Assembly (NCBI GenBank): GCA_036346405.1 | Contig: CM070568.1 | Coordinates: forward strand, 32,964,870-33,028,869 | Direction: 5' to 3' | Origin: Phyllostachys edulis | Taxonomy: Eukaryota; Streptophyta; Magnoliopsida; Poales; Poaceae | DNA: 64,000 nucleotides | Shown here: piece after piece, positions 11,240 through 21,303 of the stretch | Layout: every line of letters starts with the position of its first letter | Position numbering within the stretch: the first letter of the stretch is position 1 | The notes under the pieces: generated by a model | The model's database searches: none | The model's input: only the letters and a program-made list of their open reading frames with translations | What the model was told of the DNA's origin: nothing | Translations under genes and position numbers: made by a program

Positions 11240-12540
11240 GAAAGTAAATACTATTGCTTTGTAGTGCCAATGGACAGACACGATGGAGCCGTCGAGTTGA
11301 CAATACGCACGGCCGGCGCCGGCGCCTCCACCGGTCGCTGTCCGCCAACGATTGGAGCTCCGGCGCCTGAGAAATTTCCATGGCATGCCTATCCGCCAAT
11401 CATTTCTTCACTTGATGACTCACTCCTGAAAGCGATTGTTTGATTGGCCGTGCCAATTCTTGGCTGCACCCACATTTATTTTGCGCAAGTCTTTGTTTTG
11501 AGTTGCTCAAGCTTTTTTTTTTAAAGAAAGATTCTGAGATGCGTGAAAATCGTATGTGTAGATTCGTCTCTCAAAGTAATTTTATAATATTACTATGTTT
11601 TACAGATATATTACAATAATAATAAGTGGCAAAAATTGCATTTTTAAAAACAGTGTTGATGTCTAAAACGAATTGTTTTTGTGAATTGGATGGGGTATAG
11701 AAGTTCTATATAACCAAACAACCTGTTGGCACAAAGTTTTCCGGGCCTATGAACTCCTTTATATTCTTCGCCAGAGACTCTGGATCTTACAGCGATCGCA
11801 ACGACGAGAAGTAAATTGTTGATGGTCTCTATTGATGTGCATGACCTATGCCTTATAGCATAGGTAAAGAAATTCCGGCTAAGTATATCTCGTAAAAGAA
11901 CAAAACTAAAATAACGTGTCAAGAAACAAAATAATTCTGGAAATCAACGAGTCATCCAACACAGGAGTGTATCGATTGATTGCAGAAGAAGCTAATGAAA
12001 TCTTAAAATTACTTTTGAAAATCAAACGATAGATTGGGTTCTCTCCGTCCATCTCGAGAAGAGTCAGGCTTCTCTCGTGCGCGCGCTCTCCCTCTCCTGC
12101 TTTTGGGAAGCCTAGCAACATCGAATTAAAGACTCCTCAGGCCCATTTGGGTGGTGCAAGTTTCCAGCCCACGAGCCAACGCTCGTCACGGAAATGCCCT
12201 CGAGCAGAGCTCTCGCAATTGCGGTTTGCTATGTTAATGTGCCCGGAAATGCTTCACGTTTTCGTCGTACGCGTGTACGACACTCCGCCGGCCGGCCGCT
12301 CGCGCCTCCACCTGCGCCGGCCGTGTCTTCTTTCGTGCCGGCCATGCCTCCTTCCACACGCTCTGCCTGCCCCAGCCGCGCCTCCGCCCGACTATGGCCC
12401 CGCCCGTGGCGCCTGCCTGACCACCCCTAAGCGCCCGTCCAGCCATCACGTGCATCCTACGCGTACAATGGTTGTGGTGTGTATAGTATTACTCTAATAT
12501 GCCTACCAACCTAAAAAACACAAATATAGCCATCATGTCA
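11240..12540. other. Intergenic DNA, nothing recognised
   Basis: Mostly AT-rich. A GC-rich stretch at 12270-12440 is open in several frames by composition. No gene, RNA or element ends identified. Confidence 0.4.
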
Positions 12541-12548
12541 GCTAGAAT
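12541..12548. repeat. 8-bp target-site duplication (left) of hAT element 1
   Basis: GCTAGAAT, repeated exactly at 16030-16037. Confidence 0.9.
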
Positions 12549-13494
12549 TAGTGGTGGCCAAACAGGCGACACGGCCTGGCCCGATAAGGCCTGCAAAGTA
12601 ATCGGGTCGTGTCATGTTGACCCACCTGCCGAGAGCCAGCACAGGCACAGTCCGTTGGCACTTCGTGCTGTGCTGTGTTGGCCCGGGCATGGTTGGCCAG
12701 AAATTTCAAAAAAAAAAACAGAAACATTAAAAAAATAAAAAAATACGTAGAATTCATAAATACATATAAAAATTATAAAAAATAAGACAAGCATATGAAA
12801 ATTATAATAAAGAGCTTTATTAATGTTTAAATGGATGTCTCGTTAAAACCTTTGCCAAGTAAAAAATTCAACATGAGAAAACTTTGGCAAAGAAAAAAGA
12901 CTACAACCTATAACTCTATATACATCCTTGTTCTAAGTGTCGCTGTCTCGGTACATATTTTCGAACATCTTTGACAACTCTGGATTTTCCACAGAGTGTT
13001 GTGTTCGTGAATTAGCTTGTTCTCGGTCCTTCACAATTAAAAGTATCTCCACCATCTCACTCGTGAGACGTGTTCTTTTCTCTTCCAATATTCTTTTAGA
13101 AAAACTGAAAGGAGACTCAGGGGAAATCGTAAAAAATAGGAACAGTTAACACATCACGTGCAAGTATGGATAACACGGGGTATGTTAACTTATGGCTATG
13201 CCACTATTGCAAATTTTCGAAGCCTTCTAAGTTAAAATCCACCGTATTGCTGTTCAGATAGGCAGATACTTCCCCACTTCTTGAGCGAGAGGTTGGTCTT
13301 GGTTGAGAAGGTGTCGCTGTCAAAGAAGATATGTACCAGGAGGAAGAGCCTGCACCCCAAATCTTGTCCCATATATTTGTCTTGTTTTCATACCTTTAAA
13401 AAACCTCATGTAATCGAGAATAAACATCTGCAAAATAATTAGAATAGTCTAGCCTTGTAGCATCACTAAGAAGATCAAGAACATTAGCAAATCC

Positions 13495-14804
13495 TTAAAT
13501 TTTAGCTCTATGATCTAAAATAAATGAGAATACATATAGGAAATAGATTTCTCTCCAATATTTAAGATATTTGCTTTTCATAGCAACAATAGTCTCTCGT
13601 AAAACTATGTCATTTTCACATATTTTCAATTGAATAATAATTTGTGATATACTATGCACAATAATAGGAGATGTTGGATAATAGACAACGAACAAAGCAA
13701 CAGTGGCCTCATAAAAAATTTCTAAAAAATAAAGTATCTTCTCAGCAACGAACCAATGTTGCTTAGTCAATAGTACAGTGTCAATGATCTAATAGTGTGT
13801 TTGAATAAAAACAGAAAAGGAGCTCTTGTATGGTAAAAGACTCTTAAGCATCAAGTAAGTAGAGTTCCATCTTACCGACATGTCCAAACCAAAATTTCTT
13901 GGACGTACACCCATTACCCTTCAGAAGTTTTTATATGCTACTATTCTTATGTTAGAATTATTCAAGTAAGATATCATATCGCGAAAAGCTTTAATATACG
14001 AAGTTAATCTCTTCACACTCGCATTTGACTATAATGTTAATAATGACAAGTGCATCACTGATGTAACAAGAAGGAATCGACGTATGTACTCAATACTAGA
14101 GTAAGAATATCCATGACCCTAGAGTTAGAAGCGGCATTGTCTAAAGTAATTGAGAATATTTTGTTTATAAGATCAAAATCTTCCACGACTTTGATAATAC
14201 AGTCTACAATATTCTTACCCGTGTGTGCTACATCAATTATTTTAAAACCTATCATTCTTTTCTCCATTACCCAATTGTTATTAACATAATGAGCAACTAC
14301 ACTAAGATAATCCTCCCTAGCCAGACCACTCCATATGTCTGAGGCCAGGGCCAATGAAAATGTGCATGTACTAAATAGATCCTTTAATTTATCATGGTGT
14401 TCATTGTAGTATTTTAATAGATCTCTAGTTGTTGTATGTCTATAAATGGTAGAAAATCTAGGATTATGTGCAGGTCTAATGTAAGTTTTGAAAGCAGTAG
14501 ACACTCCAAAGCCTAACGGTAAATCCTCATAAGCAATTAAACGACAGAGAAATTGATGGGCTACCTCAGGATTGTAGTCCCAGCTACGTACCATACCGTT
14601 GGGGTTGTACTGCAACTGCGTCTGTCTCATCACCAATCCTTGTTTGTTCTTACATCTTGTAGCATGTCTAAGCAAGTGCCCAGTTCCACTTGTAGACTTT
14701 GCAAACAATTCATGACGATAAATTTTGCAAACAGCATATGGTACCTGATTTCCTTGTGCATCTACCTTGGTTGTCCTATTGAAATTTTCCAAGACTCTCG
14801 ACAT
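13495..14804 (-). pseudogene. hAT transposase with BED zinc finger, broken
   Basis: The longest open part (14804-14055, 249 aa) has a BED-finger region (AVCKIYRHELF ... GTGHLLRHATRC) followed by hAT-type sequence (LKYYNEHHDKLKDLF, LALASDIWSGLAREDYLSVV, NKIFSITLDNAASNSRVM). Further transposase-like sequence continues downstream to about 13495 and possibly 12930, in other frames. The second metal-binding Cys of the finger is Tyr (codon 14718-14720). The copy at 16876-17965 keeps that Cys. Confidence 0.8.
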
Positions 14805-15439
14805 AGCCGACCTCGACCTCTTTGCTCCGGTGGTCGCCGACGAAGATGTTGTTGTAGAGCCTGATGAAGGAACTCCTCATTGCCCTTCCGGTAACAAGTC
14901 CGGTTCGTTTGAGGCGGCGATATTCTCTATGGATGCAACTTCCTCCGGTGAAAGTCTGTAATCACCAAGAGCAAAGATATTGTAATTTTCCATAACAAAA
15001 ACTGCAAAATCAAAACTTACACTATTTTTTTCATCTTAGAATTACAAATAATAACCATAAAATATGAACAAAAATAGTAGTGTACCTATTTTGCTGACTT
15101 GCTACCGGAATTTGAATTTTAAAAAATTTGGCACATTTTTAAAAAATTTGCCAAATTATCTCACAAGGAGTCTCAATTTGCAGAACAGAATTAGAAAGAG
15201 AGATTGAGGAATGGATGGGTGTTGAATGAGGGGGGTATGATGGCTATTTATAGAAAATATTTTGGGATTTGTTTTGAATTTTTTTTCTATTTTTAAGCCC
15301 CAAACGGTAAAAAACGATTGGATTTTAAAAAATTTGAATGTTACCAAGCCAAATGGGTCATGTCGTGCCGAGCAGAGCCCATCGTGCCAAACGGGCCCCA
15401 ACGGGCAAATAACCCCGTGTCGTGTCATGTCGTGCTTGG

Positions 15440-15860
15440 CACAGCCCATCACCTCGCCTCTTTCTCCCTATGCGCGTGCGGCATGCGGCACTACGGCAAA
15501 TCCGCGTCACCGCCCATGCCTCTGCATTGGCCGCCACCTCCGCTGCCTCCCTCCTCGTCCCTCTTCTCCCCCATGCACCACACCGCCCCCTCCCTCCGGC
15601 CCCCTGCCCTGCTGCCATCCGCCAAGGCCACCCCTCACCCACACCCACCGCCTCCGTGTTGTCTCCACCCCCTGTCCCCTCTTCTCCCTCCATGTTGGCC
15701 ACGGGACATCTCCCCCCGTCGACCGTGTCCCCTCTTCTCTCCTGTCACCCTCCGCACCGGTCTCTGCCCGACCACCGCCTCCGCCTTGCCCACTTGTTCA
15801 TCTTGCCGCCCTCCTCCTCTCCTCCTCGTCCTCTCATGGTGAATGAGTCATCTTGCTGCT
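15440..15860. other. GC-rich insert in the hAT subterminal region
   Basis: About 420 bp of C-rich sequence interrupts the subterminal motif array. It has no counterpart in hAT element 2. It is open in three plus-strand frames, which suggests composition rather than selection. It may be a captured host fragment; no domain was recognised. Confidence 0.45.
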
Positions 15861-16029
15861 TGGCACTGCAGTGCCCATCGTCTTTGGACTACGAACCCAA
15901 GCACGGTCCGGGCTGTCATGTCATGCTGGCCTAGCCCCTGAACAGTACGGGTCGTGCCGTGCTTGGGCCAGACCAATAGTGTCGTGCCTCGGGGCGACCC
16001 GACCTGAACAGCCCATTTGGCCACCTCTA

Positions 16030-16037
16030 GCTAGAAT
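16030..16037. repeat. 8-bp target-site duplication (right) of hAT element 1
   Basis: GCTAGAAT, exact match to 12541-12548. Confidence 0.9.
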
Positions 16038-16084
16038 GGTTAACGAATCTGGGCCAAAATAACTAGCTAGCTAGTACTCATGCC

Positions 16085-17965
16085 TAGAGGTGTCCAAATG
16101 GGTCGTATCGTTTGGGCCAGCCCAGGTACGGCCCGGCCCGGCACTGTAGTCGGTCATGCTGGGCTTGGGTCGGCACCCCGACCCTACATGGATAGTGTCG
16201 GGCTCGGCCCGGCATGGCATGCCTAGCCCAATTATGGTCATTGGACTCGGTTAGGCATGTGTAGGCACAACACAACACATTTAGGCCTGTTTAGACACGG
16301 TAACAGTCGAAAATTTCAAAAAATTGACTGTTTTCAGCCATCGAGAGGTTTAAAAAATCCATTTTTTCTAAAAATAGTCACCATACCCCCCCCCCATTCA
16401 GCACCCACCCATTCCTTAATCTCTTCTCCGAATTATATTATGCAAATTTAGATTCTTTTTGTGAGGATTTGCCAAAGTTTGCAAACTTTATGCCAAATAT
16501 TTGAAAATTTGAAATCCATCTGCAAGTCAGGAAAAGAGGTACAACACTGTTTTTTGTATATTTTTATTGTTCTTATTTGTTATGCTAAGATGAATTAAAT
16601 AATAGTGTCATTTTTATTTACAGTTTTTGTGATGAAAAATTATGATAGTTTTACTATTGGTGATTATAGAATTTCACCGGAAGATCTTGCATCCATCAAG
16701 AATCTCGACGCCTCAAACCAATAGCAAGAGCAAGCATCAATACCATCATTAGGCTCTACGAGTGCATCTGCGTCTGCAAGTATCGGAGCAAAGAGATCTA
16801 GGTCGAGTACATCATGAGTCTGAGTTGATTTCGATAAGGCAACAGAGCCAAACGCACAAGGGGTTCAGGTAAAATATGGTGTTTGTAAAATTTGTAAACA
16901 TGGATTGTCTACAAAGTCTTCAGGTGGAACATGACACTTGTTTAGACATGCTGCAAGATGTAAAGCAAGATAAGGACTGGCCAAGAGGCGGACATAGCTG
17001 CAGTACAACCCCGACGGATGCGGTACGTAGCTGGGACTACAGTCCTGAGGTAGCTCGCCAATATCTTTGTCATTTAATTGCTTAAGAGGATTTACCTTTA
17101 AACTTTGGGGAGGCTAAATCATTTGAAAATTACATTAGGACTACACATAATCCTAGATCTTCTACCATTTTTAGATAAACAACAACCAGGAATTAGTTAA
17201 ATATTATAATGAATGTTGTGATAAATTAAAAGAACTATTTGGTACATGTACATTTTCGGTGGTTTTGACCTCAGACATATGGAGTAGTCAAGCTAGATTG
17301 GGTTATCTTAATGTAGTTGCTCAATATGCTAATGGCAACTGAAAAATGGAATAAAGAATTATAGGATTCAAACTAATTGATGTAACACACACAAGTGAGA
17401 ATATTGCAGACTGTATAATCAAAGTCGTGAAAGACTTTGGTCTTACAAATAAAAAAAATTCAATAACTTTAGACAAATACCGCCGCAAACTCTAAGGTAA
17501 TGGATATTTTCACTCCATTATTTATTACATATGCTAAATTCTTCTTGTTACATCAGTGATGCGCCTGTCATATTATTAATCTTATAGTTAAATGTGGTTT
17601 GAAGAGGTTGGATCTGTATATTAAAGCTTTCTGCAATGCGATATCTTTCTTAAATCATTCTAACTAACGAATAGCAACATATAAGAACTTTTGCAGGGCA
17701 ATGGATGTACGTCCAAGAAATTTGGTTTGGACATGCCGGTAAGATAGAACTCTACTCGATCCTTAAGAGTATTTTACCATATAAGAGCATATTTTCTATT
17801 TTTATTCAAACACACAATCGTAGCACTGACAGTAGTACACTATTGACTAAGTAACGTTGGTATGTTGCTGAGAAGTTACATTGATCCCGTGATATTTCAG
17901 TTGTTGAGCCCTAGAGATGACTACGATAAGAAAATGCGCTCTTTCGAGAGAGAAATGAGTGTAGT
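16085..17965 (+). mobile_element. hAT transposon 2, right-truncated, head to head with element 1
   Basis: Starts TAGAGGTGTCCAAATGGG, 55 bp from the end of element 1. It carries the same subterminal motifs and related transposase sequence in the opposite direction. The sequence stops resembling a transposase near 17965, and no right terminus or duplication of the left flank (CTCATGCC) was found. Confidence 0.75.
16860..17965 (+). pseudogene. hAT transposase pseudogene (element 2)
   Basis: Related to the transposase of element 1 in opposite orientation. The BED finger keeps both Cys (GVCKICKHG), but a TGA (16932-16934) interrupts it a few residues later. Downstream it matches the region around SDIWSSQARLGYLNVVAQY and beyond, with several stops and frame changes. 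Confidence 0.75.
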
Positions 17966-18044
17966 TATCTTAACAAACACGCACATTGGCAAGTCGCCAC
18001 AGGGAATCTAAACCGGAATAATTTAGAATTTGCCACAGTGAATA

Positions 18045-18137
18045 GATGGATTTCAGGATTTGCCCCCCTATGTATCTATGGCATGTGAGTCTACCCACAT
18101 GCCATAGACACATGAGGGTCAAATCCTGAAATCCATC
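18045..18137. repeat. 43-bp inverted repeat (hairpin) at the head of the satellite array
   Basis: Arms 18045-18087 and 18096-18137 are nearly perfect reverse complements around an 8-nt spacer. The right arm is the first part of the 265-bp repeat, so the array begins with an inverted partial unit. Weaker pairing extends outward to about 18028/18165. Confidence 0.85.
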
Positions 18138-19385
18138 CATCTCATAATGGCAAATTATGAAATCCCCCATCTAAACCTCCATTCTTTCTCCCAGAAGAAA
18201 AATTTGATTCATGATTGCTCAATATTCCTCTCCTATCAATCAACCAATCCTCTACCAAATTTCTAGAGCCATCTCCAGCCGTAGAATCAACCAACCCTAC
18301 CAAATTGCTCTGGAATAACGACTTTTCCTAAGGCTCTGTACTCTGTGTGGTCACAGACCAACATGTCATAGACACATAGGGGGTTAAATCCTAAAATCTA
18401 TCTATCTCATAATGACAAATTATAAAATCCCCCATCTAAACCTCCATTTTTTTCTCCCAGAAGAAAAATCGATTCATGATTGCTCAATATTCCTCTCCTC
18501 TCAATCAACAAATCCTCTACCAAATTTCCAGAGCCAGCTCCAGCCGTAGAATCAACCAACCCCACCAAATTGCTTTGGAATAATGACTTTTCCCTAGGGC
18601 TCTGCACTCTATGTGGTTATAGACCAACATGTTATAGACACATAGGAGGTTAAATCCTGAAATCCATCTATCTCATAATAACAAATTATAAAATCCCCCA
18701 TCTAAACCTCCATTTTTTCTCCTAGAAGAAAATTTGATTCATGATTGCTCAATATTCCTCTCCTATCAATCAACCAATCCTCTATCGAATTTCCAGAGCC
18801 AGCTCCAGCCGTAGAATCAACCAACCCCACCAAATTGCTCTGGAATAACGACTTTTCCCTAAGGCTCTGCACTCTGTGTGGTTGTAGACCAACATGGTAT
18901 AGACACATAGGAGGTTAAATCCTGAAATCTATCTATCTCATAATGACAAATTATAAAATCCCCCATCTAAACCTTCAATTTTTCTCCCAGAAGAAAAATC
19001 GATTCATGATTGCTCAATATTCCTCTCCTATCAATCAACCAATCCTCTACCAAATTTCTGGAGCTACACCAGGCTCTCAAACTTGGCAGCGCTAGGCAGG
19101 GTGGCTGTCGCTGGGATCACTTTGAGGAAAAATACGGAGCTATTCGCCAACTAAAATCGGATTACGAAAGCAAAGAACGAGAGAAGTTGAAAGATAAAAC
19201 AAAAACAGATTATGAAAGCAGAGAACGAGAGAAGTTGAAAGATACAACACAAACAGATTCCTCTCCTATCAATCAACCAATCCTCTACCAAATTTCCAGA
19301 GCCAGCTCCAGCCGTAGAATCAACCAACCCCACCAAATTGCTCTGGAATAACGATTTTTCCCTAAGGCTCTGCACTCTGTGTGGC
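18117..19385. repeat. 265-bp tandem repeat array, about 4.5 copies
   Basis: The marker gattgctcaatattcctc recurs at 18213, 18478, 18743 and 19008, a constant 265-bp period. A fifth partial copy runs 19258-19385 after an insertion. On the minus strand most copies keep an open stretch reading SLFQSNLVGLVDSTAGAGS and DRRGILSNHES. The period is not a multiple of three, so the copies cannot form one long protein. Confidence 0.9.
19064..19257. other. Insertion in satellite copy 4 with a 48-bp tandem repeat
   Basis: About 194 bp unrelated to the satellite. It includes two 48-bp units (19160-19207 and 19208-19255) encoding, on the plus strand, acidic/basic heptad-like text (DYESKEREKLKDKTKT, DYESREREKLKDTTQT). 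The satellite resumes directly after it. It may be a captured exon. Confidence 0.6.
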
Positions 19386-19935
19386 TGCAGGTATCACATG
19401 TCATTGTGCAACCAATGCAGTTCCTGGATGTGAGCTTCTCATATTGACATCGTCGTATAACCCATCACAATTCACAGGTGTTGAGCTCAGGCAAGCTGAT
19501 GATATGCTATGCTTCCTAGGCTGATGCTGATGGGAACTTGTCTCACTCATCGCCTTATCATATATGCCGTGTGGCCTTTCAGGGTTTGGATCACCACCGC
19601 ACAAAAAGCAAAAGTGAGAAACCGAAGACAAGGGCTTTCTTGAAACGAAGCTAATTGCTTATATTCGTTATTTGGAATCTAGAACCATCCAAAGGAATTT
19701 TGGTGTCCTATATATATCATATGTGCCTGATCGGTGCTTACGTGGAGACTCCTCGTGCTTTCCTTATGTTAATAGGATGATCATGGGAAGGAATAAGAAA
19801 CCAGTGCATTTGTTAATTAACTAATGGCAGATTGAGGAGGTTCTTCGTTGGCATTGTTTTACTGATCCCCTGGTTCTAGTCTCGATGGAAAACGTTCAGA
19901 ACCTATGACTTCAAATTACCTACATCTAAAGACCG
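19386..19935. other. Unassigned stretch downstream of the satellite
   Basis: No recognised gene. A 76-codon open frame on the minus strand (19401-19631; SHFCFLCGGDPNPERPHGIY) looks more protein-like than its surroundings but matches no family I know. Confidence 0.3.
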
Positions 19936-21175
19936 GTGGAAAGGGGCTCCTCTCGCGTGGGCCACGTTGCCCCGAAAAAGGTGGTCGTCGGATCGCGCTT
20001 GGGTGTTTTCGGCCCGTCCGATTGGATCCGTCGCTCGTGCTTCGCCTGGCCGAGCCATAGGTCCACTCACGTGCATGGTTTCCTTCCCCTAGATCTCCCT
20101 TTTACGGAGGTGCAATTTCTTCTCTATCTCCACTCTCTCGCGCGCGTTCGGCCGCCTTGCCTCGCGCTGCCTCGCTAGCTCCTCCTCCTCCCCGCTGCCG
20201 CTTCGCCTCCTCTCTCCCACGCGCCTCGGTTTGCCTCACGGCCGGCTGCACTGTCCTCTCCCGCACGAGACCGGTCACCTTGCCTCGCGCCGCCTCACAT
20301 CCGGACTCCTCTCCGCCTCCTCATCCTCTCCGGCGTTTCCTCCTCCCCACCGCCGTCACTGCCACTGGCATCCTCTCGCCTCCTCGCCTCCTCGCTCCTC
20401 TCCTCTTCCCCTCTGCCTCCCTCTCCGCTCCCCCTCGCTCCGTACATCCTCTCCGGCGTTTCCTCCTCCCCGCCGCCACCACCGGCATCCTCTCGCCTCC
20501 TTGCTCCTCTCTTCTTCCCCTCCACCTCCCTCTCCGCTCCCCTCTCACTTCGTACATCCCCTCTGGCATTTCCTCCTCCTCGCCTCTGCCACCGCCATCC
20601 TCTCGCCTCCTTGCTCCTCTCCTCTTCCCCTCCGCCTCCCTCTCCGCTCCCCCTCGCTCTGTACCACTCTCGCGGGCTTCGGCTCCTCTCTCCCGCGTGA
20701 CATCGGTCGCCTTGCCTCGCACCACCTTGCCTCCGGACTCCTCCTCCTCTTCGGTGTTTCCTCCTTCCCCAGCAACTCGCGCGCTCATCAGCCGTCCTCC
20801 ATCCACGACCTTGCTCCCTTGACTCGTCCATGCTGCATGTGCGCTAGCCTTGCGGTGACTAGGGCAAAGTGTAGGTTTGCGGCGGCCGCAGTCACAGTGG
20901 CCACCGAAGCCCGAGTCCTCCACTCCCGGTAGTACGCTGCCACTCCGCTCTCTCCCCCACGTCGTTGCGCTAGGCTTGCGACGGTCATGTCAGGATGGGG
21001 ACTTGAGGCACCGGGGGTCACTATGGCCGACCGCGCACTTGCGACAGCAAGCCTCCACCCCGCCTTCTCCCCCACGCCATCAACGCAGGACATCCTCGCA
21101 CTAGAGATTGAAGACGATCGCTTGCCCTCGCCTCCTTCGCCGATGATTCCTATGCGTCGATCCGCCATCTAAAGC
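19936..21175. other. GC-rich tract with degenerate minisatellite
   Basis: C-rich on the plus strand. Between about 20325 and 20690 a unit containing ctccggcgtttcctcctcc recurs at 20331, 20454 and (as tggcatttcc) 20564, a spacing of about 110-125 bp. Long open frames exist on both strands (over 200 codons), but they are low-complexity Ser/Pro/Arg text and I do not call a gene. Confidence 0.55.
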
Positions 21176-21303
21176 GTCGTGCTGCCATGTGGTTCATGGA
21201 TGTCAAACCCCCTCCCTCCATCCATACAAGTCAGATGCGACGCAATTTTTTCCCTTTTTTCGATTGGTCAGTGTTAGTGGCTTGGGGTGCTTCATGTATA
21301 TTA

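Larger units (their letters stand above)
12549..16029 (-). mobile_element. hAT transposon 1 (3481 bp)
   Basis: The termini TAGTGGTGGCCAAACAGGC (left) and TAGAGGTGGCCAAATGGGC (right, reverse complement) are inverted repeats of the plant hAT TAGNGGTGGCCAAA type, flanked by a perfect 8-bp duplication GCTAGAAT. Subterminal regions are full of short gtcgtgcc/ggcacgac motifs. A broken transposase lies on the minus strand and a GC-rich insert sits near the right end. Confidence 0.9.

Noticed and set aside
15262..15934. Three overlapping plus-strand frames of 170-194 codons
   Set aside because: They come from the GC-rich insert in the hAT element and all three frames are open, which argues for composition rather than coding.
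18117..19385. CRISPR-like array
   Set aside because: Plant nuclear DNA; the units are 265 bp, contiguous, without unique spacers or cas genes.
20157..20932. Overlapping open frames of more than 200 codons on both strands
   Set aside because: C-rich minisatellite; Ser/Pro/Leu or Glu/Arg/Gly low-complexity text in all frames, no recognisable fold or start context.
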